A stretch of DNA of 48,703 nucleotides from Bacillota bacterium (GTDB taxonomy: Bacteria > Bacillota > Limnochordia > Darwinibacteriales > DTU012), in assembly GCA_012840925.1 (NCBI GenBank), contig DUVS01000042.1:1-48703 (forward strand), read 5' to 3'. The notes beneath the pieces are model-generated. The model was not told the origin of the DNA and ran no database searches. It worked only from the letters and a program-made list of their open reading frames with translations. Shown piece by piece: positions 9,454 to 17,016 of the stretch (the first letter of the stretch is position 1; the number at the start of each line of letters is the position of its first letter). The translations under genes and the position numbers were made by a program.

Positions 9454-9862
9454 CCATGAACGAGAAGAACCCTTTGGCTGCCGGCTCTCGCTGCCTGTAT
9501 TGGTAATCGCGGCCGAAAACTTGCCGCCTTGTCTTAGTCTGAGCATGGCTACCTCCATTCTGTAGTGCCCGCTGGCGTTGCTGTGCCTGCCAATATGCGC
9601 GGAAAGATGCTTCGTCAGCGATGCCATGGGCCAGCCAATCTTGAATGATGCCCCATAAATAATTAAAAGAAACCCGTTTATGATGCCCCCTAAGATTCTT
9701 GCGCCGCTTCTCCTGGCTCGTACGCAAGATCGCACAGCCGATCACGAACGGAGACATACCTTGATCATAGGCTTGATAGAGCTTGTCCCTTTGACTTGCG
9801 GACAAAAGGCCGATGCGCATTTGATAGAGCTGAATCACATCGTGCATATCGGGATGCTCCAC
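9446..9862 (-). CDS. short DnaD-like primosome protein
   Basis: A 138-aa protein with a C-terminal DnaD/DnaB-type (DDBH2) segment: RVSFNYLWGIIQDWLAHGI corresponds to the conserved Y...IL..W motif. A basic linker follows, and the protein ends in FFSFMDD. DnaD of B. subtilis is about 230 aa with an N-terminal winged helix that I do not see here. I start at the GTG at 9862 (AGGAGG ten bases upstream). The frame stays open to 10054, but that extension is hydrophobic, lacks a ribosome binding site and does not look like a winged helix. It overlaps the helicase-loader gene by 8 bases, indicating translational coupling. Confidence 0.74.
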   Translation of the reverse strand: MEHPDMHDVIQLYQMRIGLLSASQRDKLYQAYDQGMSPFVIGCAILRTSQEKRRKNLRGHHKRVSFNYLWGIIQDWLAHGIADEASFRAYWQAQQRQRALQNGGSHAQTKTRRQVFGRDYQYRQREPAAKGFFSFMDD

Positions 9863-9949
9863 GACTATCAAACCTCCTAAAATTAGGTACCAATTCCTGT
9901 TGCTGTTGCCTGAAGGGCCGAATATGCTATTACCGAGGAGGAATCGTTG

Positions 9950-10153
9950 ATGATCCAACAACCGGACCAATTTCAGAGCTGAGTTTATGTGCGTCTGCCC
10001 TTCAGTGACAAGTATCTGGAAAACGAAACTGAAGCTAAAAAAATCCGTGATCAATTAAATCAGCTGTTTCAAAAGCCGATCATCAAGAAAACGATCACGC
10101 CGGTACAATCGCAAAAGGTCCACCCCGATTCCTCCCGGCGTCATTTACAGTAG
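9950..10153 (+). pseudogene. small reading frame interrupted by UGA
   Basis: A GAGGAGG ribosome binding site stands eight bases before an ATG. The frame gives ten residues (MIQQPDQFQS), then TGA at 9980-9982, then continues with a protein-like, charged sequence (VYVRLPFSDKYLENETEAKK, then a helix-like RDQLNQLFQK) to TAG at 10151. The whole frame would be 67 residues if the TGA were read through. A TGG-to-TGA change is the simplest explanation, which would make it a pseudogene. Recoding or a sequencing error are alternatives. I do not recognise the family. It overlaps the 3' end of alr by 13 bases. Confidence 0.45.
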
Positions 10154-11265
10154 ATTCTCGCCACCCGCTCACTGATGAGACAAGGAATTTCATAGTTGAT
10201 CGTGCCGAGCCATTCTGCCCAATCATCAGCGGTGATGGATTCGGCGCCCTGCTGGCCAATCAAGGTGACCACATCCCCTATTTCCACATTCCCGTCGCCA
10301 ACATCCACCATACAATGATCCATGGTGATTCGGCCTGCAAAAGGGTACCTGCGGCCATTGATCAAAACCGCACCTCTTTCCCCTACATGCCGCAAGAGCC
10401 CATCGGCATATCCGATTGGCAAGACGGCAATGGATGTATCCTTCCAAGTTACAAACGTTCGCCCATAGCTGACACCTGTACCCTTGGCCACCCGTTTTAG
10501 CGCCATAACCTGAGTATGCAAACTTAGTACAGGCCTAAGGTCAATCAAGTTATCCTTTGTGTAGGAGCAAGGATGTAAGCCATACAGGCCCAGGCCAACC
10601 CTGACCAGATCGAGACGGGTCTCCGGCATCAGCAAAGTTGCGGCTGTATTGGCGCAGTGCTTGAGGGGAATTTGGATCTTCTCTTTTTGCAGTTCCATCA
10701 ACACCCAGGAAAACCGCTGCCACTGCCACTGCGTGTAGGAATCATTTGGCTGATCTGCACAGGCAAAATGGGTATAAATCCCTTGAACCTCAATCCCGGG
10801 CAATCCGCGCAAGCGTCTTACGAAATCGACTGCCTCTTCTGGTTGGATACCAAGCCTGGTCATGCCTGTATCAACTTTGACATGTACTTTCACAGTCTTG
10901 TTCAGCCTACGGGATATGTTTGACAGGGCCTGGGCCACGTCCCATTGAAAAACAGTAACGACCAAATCCTTGGTAACACAAAGCTCCAGCTGGGATAGGG
11001 AAGTCGCACCCAACACCAGAATTGGCGCTGCTATTCCTGCCCTGCGCAGCTTTGTCCCTTCCTCGGGCAAGGCAACTGCCAACCATGATGCTCCATTGGC
11101 CAGCGCAGTCCTGGCCAGTTCCAAGTCACCGTGCCCATAGGCATTTGCTTTGATCACCGCCATCAAATGGCAATCATGGCCGACCAAGCGTTTGAATTCT
11201 GCAACATTGTGTGCAGCATTGCCAAGATCAATTTCAGCCCATGCAGGTCTTAAGGGCTTATCCAT
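10141..11265 (-). CDS. alr: alanine racemase
   Basis: This PLP enzyme interconverts L- and D-alanine for peptidoglycan synthesis. It is 374 aa, typical of the family. The PLP-lysine motif AVIKANAYGHG places the lysine at residue 39. The C-terminal domain has the catalytic-tyrosine segment GVSYGRTF and the ITMDHCMVDVG motif. The ATG at 11265 has GGAG about ten bases upstream. It is the last gene of the block with acpS and nnrE/nnrD, a common neighbourhood for alr in Bacillota. A second fold-type III racemase is encoded at 26219-27244. Confidence 0.96.
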   Translation of the reverse strand: MDKPLRPAWAEIDLGNAAHNVAEFKRLVGHDCHLMAVIKANAYGHGDLELARTALANGASWLAVALPEEGTKLRRAGIAAPILVLGATSLSQLELCVTKDLVVTVFQWDVAQALSNISRRLNKTVKVHVKVDTGMTRLGIQPEEAVDFVRRLRGLPGIEVQGIYTHFACADQPNDSYTQWQWQRFSWVLMELQKEKIQIPLKHCANTAATLLMPETRLDLVRVGLGLYGLHPCSYTKDNLIDLRPVLSLHTQVMALKRVAKGTGVSYGRTFVTWKDTSIAVLPIGYADGLLRHVGERGAVLINGRRYPFAGRITMDHCMVDVGDGNVEIGDVVTLIGQQGAESITADDWAEWLGTINYEIPCLISERVARIYCK

Positions 11266-11272
11266 TCATAGA

Positions 11273-11413
11273 TCACTCCAGTTCGGCTGCGGCTGCTCTG
11301 ACCAAATCAGAACATGTGATGATACCAACGATTCTGCCATCCTCCACCACCGCCAAGCGGCTTACCTTTCTTTCAAGTCTTCCGCTTTGGTATTTAACAT
11401 TAAAGGGATTACT
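11273..11413 (-). pseudogene. remnant of a CBS-domain protein
   Basis: Between nnrD and alr a stop-to-stop frame of 46 codons encodes the second half of a CBS domain. KVSRLAVVEDGRIVGIITCS followed by DLVRA matches the usual beta-beta-alpha end of CBS repeats (xxLPVVDxxGxLvGiit..Dl). No ATG or plausible start with a ribosome binding site precedes it, the frame is closed upstream by TAG (11414-11416), and its first 50 bases overlap the end of nnrD in another frame. I therefore read it as the tail of a decayed gene. A frameshifted C-terminal extension of nnrD is an alternative. Confidence 0.5.
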
Positions 11414-12924
11414 CTAAGCAGATCAGAAGCAATGATCCCACGATTACCATATTTACAGCTCAGGTAATCTCCTGCTTTCCCATGGACATACGCTCCCGCA
11501 GCAGCGGCCATGAACGGATCCATGCCTTGAGCAAGCAGCCCGCCAATGATGCCGGTGAGCACATCGCCCGTCCCGGCGGTCCCCAATGCCGGATTTCCGG
11601 TACTGTTGATATAGATTCGGTTGTCTCCGGCGATGATGGTGGGTGCCCCTTTAAGAACAAGATTAACACCTAGTTCCTGGTAAGTTGACCAAGCTATTTC
11701 CATGCGATTGGCATTGATATCCGCCGCAGACATCTTCAAGAGCCGGGCCAGCTCACCGGGATGTGGGGTAAACACCCATTTGCGGCGTACTGATGCTGGA
11801 ATAGCCTGCAGCCAGGACTGATCGCGAATCTGGTTTAACCCATCGGCATCCAAAACCAGCGGCTCCTGCCAATTTTCCAGCAATGCTCTGACCACGTTCT
11901 CCAATTCTGATTCTACACCTAAACCAGGCCCAATTACCAGCACATCTTTTTTCTCCGTGTATTTGAGCAGCTGGTCAATACTGGATACTCCTAAACAACC
12001 GGTACCAGATTCAGCAATAGGCACGGTAATGATCTCACCCGGTGGATACTGATCCCGAATGGATTCCGGAACTGCCAACGTAACCAGACCGGCACCGGTC
12101 CGTAACAGAGCATGGCTCGTCAAATAGGCTGCCCCGGTCATGGAGCGTGAGCCGGCAACCACAAGGCAGTGGCCAAAAGTACCCTTGTGGCCCCATCCAG
12201 GGCGTACCGGCAAGTGATCCATGATCCGATCACTGGTGAGATGCCGTTTGATATTACTGGCCAGGCTTTTCGGAATGCCGATATCCACAACACGGAGCTT
12301 TCCGCAGTACTCTCTGCCGGGATACAGCAAAAGGCCTGTTTTCAAAAATCCCAGCACCACGGTGAGTGCTGATCGCACTGCCTTTCCCTGGACAGCCCCT
12401 GTTGTAGGGTCAACGCCGGAGGGAATGTCAACCGAAACAATCGGAGTGCGGCATTCATTCACCATCTCGATTACTTCAGGCAAAATGCCTTTTAAATCAC
12501 CGGAGAAACCGGTGCCCAACAGAGCGTCAATTACCAGATCGTTCAACGCCAGATTGATTTTCAATTTCGACAAGACTGGTTCACTGATTACATGGACCTC
12601 GCCTTGAAGCTTCTTGAAAATATCCAGATTGAACTTGCACTCCTGGCTCAACTCCCGTTCCTCGGCAATCAAAAATACCTTGACTTTCACATTGCGGTTG
12701 AGAAGATGACGGGCAATTACCAGTCCATCGCCGCCGTTATTGCCTCGGCCTACCAGAACCAAGCATCGTTTACCCTCAAGCTCACCAAATTCTCGCTCCA
12801 GTTCCCTGACTACAGCTACTCCCGCATTTTCCATCAACACCAGGCTGGGAATGCCAAGCTCAGAAATTGCCCGCTTGTCAATAGCCTGCATTTCCTTTCC
12901 AGTCACCACTACCACTGGTTTCAT
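11362..12924 (-). CDS. nnr: bifunctional NAD(P)HX epimerase / ADP-dependent NAD(P)HX dehydratase
   Basis: This two-domain enzyme repairs hydrated NADH and NADPH. The N-terminal YjeF/NnrE domain (about 1-220) contains LVLVGRGNNGGDGLVIARHL and the catalytic-type IDALLGTGFSGD. The C-terminal ribokinase-like NnrD domain (about 230-510) has the dehydratase motifs VVAGSRSMTGAAYL, FTPHPGELARLL and NPALGTAGTGDVLTGIIGG. The 520-aa length is usual for the fused form. The ATG overlaps the acpS stop and has AGGAGG just upstream. The C-terminal end looks complete, so the CBS-like frame that follows is probably not part of it. Confidence 0.95.
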   Translation of the reverse strand: MKPVVVVTGKEMQAIDKRAISELGIPSLVLMENAGVAVVRELEREFGELEGKRCLVLVGRGNNGGDGLVIARHLLNRNVKVKVFLIAEERELSQECKFNLDIFKKLQGEVHVISEPVLSKLKINLALNDLVIDALLGTGFSGDLKGILPEVIEMVNECRTPIVSVDIPSGVDPTTGAVQGKAVRSALTVVLGFLKTGLLLYPGREYCGKLRVVDIGIPKSLASNIKRHLTSDRIMDHLPVRPGWGHKGTFGHCLVVAGSRSMTGAAYLTSHALLRTGAGLVTLAVPESIRDQYPPGEIITVPIAESGTGCLGVSSIDQLLKYTEKKDVLVIGPGLGVESELENVVRALLENWQEPLVLDADGLNQIRDQSWLQAIPASVRRKWVFTPHPGELARLLKMSAADINANRMEIAWSTYQELGVNLVLKGAPTIIAGDNRIYINSTGNPALGTAGTGDVLTGIIGGLLAQGMDPFMAAAAGAYVHGKAGDYLSCKYGNRGIIASDLLRVIPLMLNTKAEDLKER

Positions 12925-13301
12925 CCTCCTCCTACACAGACCGCGTACGCAATGGCAACAGTACGGTTATGAGACAAACTGAGATGAATCGCCGTCACCC
13001 CCTGGGTGTGGGCAATCTCCCACGCTTGTCCCTTTAGTCTAGCTACCGGTTTTCCGCTTTGTTCCTGCAATATCTCTATATCTCGAAAACGCACACCTTG
13101 CTGCCAACCACAGCCTAAAGCTTTCATCACTGCTTCTTTGGCAGCAAATCGCGCTGCCCATGATTGTACCGGCCGTGAATGAAGGAGTTGCTGTTCCTCC
13201 GCGGTATAGATCCGCTGGATGAACCTGGGTTTCTTAATTGCTAGGGCAATGCGGTCAATCTCGATGATATCCACACCGCATCCTATAATGACCTCGGCCA
13301 C
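12921..13301 (-). CDS. acpS: holo-[acyl-carrier-protein] synthase
   Basis: AcpS transfers 4'-phosphopantetheine from CoA to acyl carrier protein. The 126-aa length is typical. The two family signatures are present: GCGVDIIEIDRI at the N-terminus, with the magnesium-binding Asp, and RFAAKEAVMKALG in the middle. The start is GTG at 13301 with GGAGTGAG five bases upstream. Its stop overlaps the nnr start. The 150 bases between this gene and glmM (13302-13453) hold no gene that I can see. Confidence 0.95.
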   Translation of the reverse strand: MAEVIIGCGVDIIEIDRIALAIKKPRFIQRIYTAEEQQLLHSRPVQSWAARFAAKEAVMKALGCGWQQGVRFRDIEILQEQSGKPVARLKGQAWEIAHTQGVTAIHLSLSHNRTVAIAYAVCVGGG

Positions 13302-13453
13302 TTATGCTCACTCCATTGTCTGCCGATTCTGGCCCTTCACCTAATCTTGTCTTGCTTGCGTTTACTCTTTTCTATCCTTCTGGATCGCCAAGAACAATCC
13401 CTGCCAACCCGTTTTGCCTGCCAAGAGCCTAAATCATTACTGGGAAAGACAAA

Positions 13454-14794
13454 CTAGGCCCCCTGCTCAGCCTTAATAACCGCCACTACTCCAGCGACAG
13501 CCTCGGCTAGCAGGTCTGGATCGGGATGCTCACCCATGACCCGGATCACAGGCTCTGTACCGCTGGCCCTGACAAAAATCCTGCCGTTAATCCCAAGTTT
13601 GGCCTTGGCACCTTCGATCGCCTGACAAATCCGGAGATTGCGATCCCATCCATCTTTCGTAGTTACTCTGACGTTTTCCAACATTTGGGGATATATAGGC
13701 ATGACTTGCGCCAATTCTGACAGTTTTTTGCCTGATTGTTGCACAACTGATAACAGCTGGAGCGTTGTGAGAATCCCATCCCCGGTAGTACCGTGTTCCA
13801 GGAATATAACGTGCCCTGACTGTTCGCCCCCAAGAGCCAATCCATGTTCAAGCATTGCTTCCAGGACATAACGATCGCCAGCCGCTGTAGTCACTACATG
13901 ACCACCCGCCTGTTCCATGGCTTGGGCCAAACCACCGTTAGAGTAAACGGTAGCAGCGATCGCTTTCTCAGGTAAGCGCCCTTGAGCTAGCAAATGCAGG
14001 CCGCAGACTGCCAGGATCTGATCTCCGTCCACAACACTGCCCTGTTCGTCAACGGCAAGGACCCGGTCAGCATCACCATCGTAACTGAATCCGAAATCCG
14101 CCTTGACTTGATTGACATATTCCTGCAGCACTTCGATATGGGTTGAGCCGCAGTTGACATTGATGTTGGTACCATTGGGTTGGTGATTGATCACCGAAAC
14201 CCGAGCACCCAATTTTGTCAATACAGCCGGAGCAGCCTGTGAAGCGGCACCGTTGGCACAATCAACTGCTATATGGAACCCCTGCAGGCCAAAATCAACG
14301 GTACTCAACAGAAAATCAACGTATAATTCCAAAGCATTTCCCTGGCGGTACACTCTTCCCAGTTCAGCACCAACAGGCCGCAGATCCACCCCTGTATTGA
14401 TTAACTCTTCAATCTGATCTTCAGTCTGATCGGACAACTTGAATCCGGTATCAGCGAAAAACTTGATGCCATTATCTTCAACAGGGTTGTGGGATGCGGA
14501 AATCATAATTCCAGCATCGGCTTTCAAGAGCTTTGTCAAGTAGGCTACCGCTGGAGTGGGCACAACTCCCAACAAATAGACATCTGCTCCGGTGGATGTA
14601 GTACCGGCAATCAATGCTGCCTCCAACATATCGCCGGAGATACGGGTATCTTTGCCTATCAGCACCTTTGGCCGCCGCCGGGCTTTCTCTGCCAAGACAA
14701 CTGCTCCAGCTCTCCCCAGCTGCAGCGCCAATTCGGGTGTCAGTTCTTTGTTCGCCACTCCGCGAACACCATCGGTACCAAACAATCGTGCCAT
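13454..14794 (-). CDS. glmM: phosphoglucosamine mutase
   Basis: GlmM converts glucosamine-6-phosphate to glucosamine-1-phosphate, feeding UDP-GlcNAc and peptidoglycan synthesis. It is 446 aa, standard for the family. It begins with RLFGTDGVRGVAN. The phosphoserine loop GIMISASHNPVEDNG, the metal-binding loop DGDADR and the sugar-binding LGGEQSGHVI are visible, as is the C-terminal phosphate-binding RASGTEPVIRVMGE. It has an AGGGGG ribosome binding site. It lies downstream of cdaA-cdaR, the conserved cluster in which GlmM can modulate CdaA activity in other Bacillota. Confidence 0.97.
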   Translation of the reverse strand: MARLFGTDGVRGVANKELTPELALQLGRAGAVVLAEKARRRPKVLIGKDTRISGDMLEAALIAGTTSTGADVYLLGVVPTPAVAYLTKLLKADAGIMISASHNPVEDNGIKFFADTGFKLSDQTEDQIEELINTGVDLRPVGAELGRVYRQGNALELYVDFLLSTVDFGLQGFHIAVDCANGAASQAAPAVLTKLGARVSVINHQPNGTNINVNCGSTHIEVLQEYVNQVKADFGFSYDGDADRVLAVDEQGSVVDGDQILAVCGLHLLAQGRLPEKAIAATVYSNGGLAQAMEQAGGHVVTTAAGDRYVLEAMLEHGLALGGEQSGHVIFLEHGTTGDGILTTLQLLSVVQQSGKKLSELAQVMPIYPQMLENVRVTTKDGWDRNLRICQAIEGAKAKLGINGRIFVRASGTEPVIRVMGEHPDPDLLAEAVAGVVAVIKAEQGA

Positions 14795-14863
14795 TGTCTA
14801 TAACCCCCTAGTTTTAGCTCGAATTTTTCCTGATTCCAACTCTCGGTTCTGCCTCGGATTCAG

Positions 14864-15577
14864 TCACTGTGGCGGTGGGAACCATGGATGATCTTGACTG
14901 GGATTTTCCGGTGGCTGTGTAGGTTCAGGCTCAATCGGCAAACCCGGTTCTTCAGGTGTGGGCTCCACAGGCTCCAGCGGCTCTGGTTCCTGATCCGGTT
15001 CTGGCACTGGTTCCGGTTCCGGTTCAGGCTCAGGTTCCGGTTCCGGTTCCGGTTCTCTTGCTGGTTCCTGTATAAGTGGCGGTGCCGGTACTGGCCTTGA
15101 CTCTGGTTCTACTGGTCGGTGGGAGTGAGATTCAGTCTGAGTAATCACCAACTTCACCTGGACAGTTGGAGACCCATTAATTTCCACTCCGGCAGGCCTA
15201 ACCACCCCGATAATCAGATTATATTCACCTGCAGCCAGTCCCGTTAATCGAATCGGTTCGGTAACGAGCGCATCGATCGTTCCGGCTAGATCAGGTGAAA
15301 CACTGACACTAACGGCCTCGGGAACAACTGCGAAAGACTGCAGTCCTAATCCAGGTGCCAGCTCTCCTTCAAATCGCGGAATCACAGCCGCAGCCGCAGG
15401 GATTGGCTGTTGATCAGTAGTAAGTAGACGGCCTCGGCCTCCGGCAAAAAACCATAAAACTATTGCTAAAAACAACGCAAAAAACCGGTAATATAGATCC
15501 TCATCCCTGAAAACTGCCTGCAGTCGTTTAGAATAACTGCGCACCAGACTTCTCCACTGCCGCCAGCTCATCCCCAA
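14864..15577 (-). CDS. cdaR: CdaR-like YbbR-domain protein with Pro-Glu tail
   Basis: CdaR is the membrane-anchored extracytoplasmic partner that regulates the c-di-AMP synthase CdaA. This 237-aa protein has one N-terminal membrane span (about 28-46, YYRFFALFLAIVLWFFAGG), one YbbR-like segment (about 50-150) and then a long Pro/Glu-rich tail including an uninterrupted (Glu-Pro)8 run. Canonical CdaR proteins carry three or four YbbR repeats and are over 400 aa, so this one is short and its tail unusual. Identity rests mainly on position: it overlaps the cdaA stop by 10 bases and precedes glmM. Confidence 0.82.
   Translation of the reverse strand: MGMSWRQWRSLVRSYSKRLQAVFRDEDLYYRFFALFLAIVLWFFAGGRGRLLTTDQQPIPAAAAVIPRFEGELAPGLGLQSFAVVPEAVSVSVSPDLAGTIDALVTEPIRLTGLAAGEYNLIIGVVRPAGVEINGSPTVQVKLVITQTESHSHRPVEPESRPVPAPPLIQEPAREPEPEPEPEPEPEPEPVPEPDQEPEPLEPVEPTPEEPGLPIEPEPTQPPENPSQDHPWFPPPQ
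15008..15055 (-). repeat. hexanucleotide repeat coding (Glu-Pro)8
   Basis: Eight tandem copies of a 6-base unit, mostly GAACCG with a few silent changes, encode Glu-Pro repeats in the CdaR-like tail. A related Glu-Pro-rich stretch continues downstream to about 14900. Such arrays can change copy number by slippage in whole units without shifting the frame. Confidence 0.85.
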
Positions 15578-16347
15578 ATCCCCCTTGAGCCCATGACATG
15601 CTCATGCTTGTGGAGATATGCCTGCAGCTGCTCCCTTAGTCTGCTTTCAGTAAGATAGCGGCGCAGTTGGCCTCCTACTGCCAGGGATACTGCCCCTGTT
15701 TCCTCGGAAACAACTACAACCAGGGCATCGGAATGCTCAGTCAAGCCAACTGCTGCCCGATGCCTTGTGCCTAGTTGGGCATCAAGCCTGGTTTCAGTCA
15801 AGGGTAACAGGCAAGAAGCTGCCTCAATCCTTTTTTTACGGATGATCACAGCACCATCGTGCAGTGGCGAATTAGGCTCAAAGATATTGGCCAAAAGCTG
15901 TACAGACAGCACTGCATTCAACTCGACGCCAGTATCAACATACTCCTGCAAACCGGTATCTCGTTCAATCACGATCAATGCGCCTACTTTCCGGGCGCTC
16001 AGCCTGAATGCGACCTCAATCACTACAGCAATTACATGATCAGCATCAGCTCTGTCAGTGGCAACTGCTTTGGTAAACAAGGTTCCCTGCCCAAGGTGTT
16101 CCAGGGCGCGCCTCAGCTCCGGGTAAAAAACAATCGGCAGGGCTACAAAAACAGTGGTCGTAGCTTGATCCAGCAGCCAATTCACGGTTTTTAAGCCGAA
16201 TGCCTGGGCAACAACTCCCGCAATCACAACCACAGCCAGCCCTTTAATCAAAGTGATTGCTCTGGTGTGACGGATCGCATTAATCAACTTGAAGATCACA
16301 AAAGCGACGATCAAGATATCTATGGCATCCAGCACAGTGAAGTTCAC
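15568..16347 (-). CDS. cdaA: diadenylate cyclase CdaA (DacA)
   Basis: CdaA makes c-di-AMP from two ATP at the membrane. The 259-aa protein has three N-terminal membrane segments (within residues 1-75) and a DAC domain. The catalytic DGA motif is in NSPLHDGAVII and the RHR motif in LGTRHRAAVGLTE. The start is GTG at 16347 with AAGGAGA about ten bases upstream. It is followed by cdaR and glmM in the conserved order. It lies six bases after the HAD gene, within a longer operon starting near 18166. Its product should be sensed by the riboswitch at 43446-43563. Confidence 0.97.
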   Translation of the reverse strand: MNFTVLDAIDILIVAFVIFKLINAIRHTRAITLIKGLAVVVIAGVVAQAFGLKTVNWLLDQATTTVFVALPIVFYPELRRALEHLGQGTLFTKAVATDRADADHVIAVVIEVAFRLSARKVGALIVIERDTGLQEYVDTGVELNAVLSVQLLANIFEPNSPLHDGAVIIRKKRIEAASCLLPLTETRLDAQLGTRHRAAVGLTEHSDALVVVVSEETGAVSLAVGGQLRRYLTESRLREQLQAYLHKHEHVMGSRGIWG

Positions 16348-16353
16348 CGCGTT

Positions 16354-17016
16354 TTATCTCCTTTTTGCTGAAATGTATTCCATCGCATCAGCCAATGTTC
16401 TGCCATTCTGCAGCAAGAACAGATCCATTCCCACCGCTGCTGCCGGGCTGTCGTATTCCGGATCATCCCCGATCATGAGACAATCTTCAGGGGCAGTTTC
16501 AATCAGCTCGCTTATTTCCAGGTAGTACTTGGGGTTCGGCTTACAATAATGCATAATATCTCCATGAGTAATCAAGTTGTAGGGATAGTCGAAAATGCCT
16601 GCCCAACGCAGTCTCTCAGCTATTGGGTCAAATGGAAACACTGGATTGGTGGCGATCACTACTTTGGTATTATTGGCAAATGCCAGTTCCACTATTTCCT
16701 TTGCCAGTGGGTTGATCTTTGCCAAACGCTTCAGTTTGGGGAATTCTTCCTGGTAATAGCGGTCAAACAGTTCCATCAGGCCCGGATCCAGATTCGTCCT
16801 CGGGAAAAAATCATCGGCAAAGACCTGGATATTGGTCCGGTTAGGATCGTTATCGGTCAGCATCACATATGTAGAAGCCACGAGATGCTTCACAAATTGA
16901 TCCGGCGGCAGCCACTGGGCAAACAAGGCCGATATACCCTGAAAATAAGCTTCGATCAATGTATCGAAATTCGAATCCAATAGAGTGCCGTCCAAATCAA
17001 ACAGAATCGCCTTCAT
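16354..17016 (-). CDS. HAD-superfamily phosphatase
   Basis: A 220-aa HAD hydrolase. Motif I is ILFDLDGTLLDSN at the N-terminus, motif II is in KVVIATNPV and motif IV is MIGDDPEYD. A helical cap lies between motifs I and II, as in phosphoglycolate-phosphatase-like enzymes. The substrate is unknown. I start at the ATG at 17016, which has GGAGG eight bases upstream; the frame is open to 17109. It overlaps the end of the class V aminotransferase gene by 20 bases. Pairing with a glyoxylate-type aminotransferase would fit a 2-phosphoglycolate role, but that is conjecture. Confidence 0.85.
   Translation of the reverse strand: MKAILFDLDGTLLDSNFDTLIEAYFQGISALFAQWLPPDQFVKHLVASTYVMLTDNDPNRTNIQVFADDFFPRTNLDPGLMELFDRYYQEEFPKLKRLAKINPLAKEIVELAFANNTKVVIATNPVFPFDPIAERLRWAGIFDYPYNLITHGDIMHYCKPNPKYYLEISELIETAPEDCLMIGDDPEYDSPAAAVGMDLFLLQNGRTLADAMEYISAKRR

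Noticed and set aside
9980-9982. UGA as a selenocysteine codon
   Set aside because: No cysteine-like or redox context is seen around the codon and I could not identify a SECIS-type stem; a nonsense mutation is simpler.
9863-10054. Upstream extension of the DnaD-like frame
   Set aside because: No ribosome binding site at the distal start, hydrophobic sequence unlike a winged helix, and it is antisense to a frame with better coding character.
14888-15100. Plus-strand frame rich in Phe/Arg/Trp opposite cdaR
   Set aside because: It is the complementary reading of the Glu-Pro hexanucleotide repeat and has no other support.
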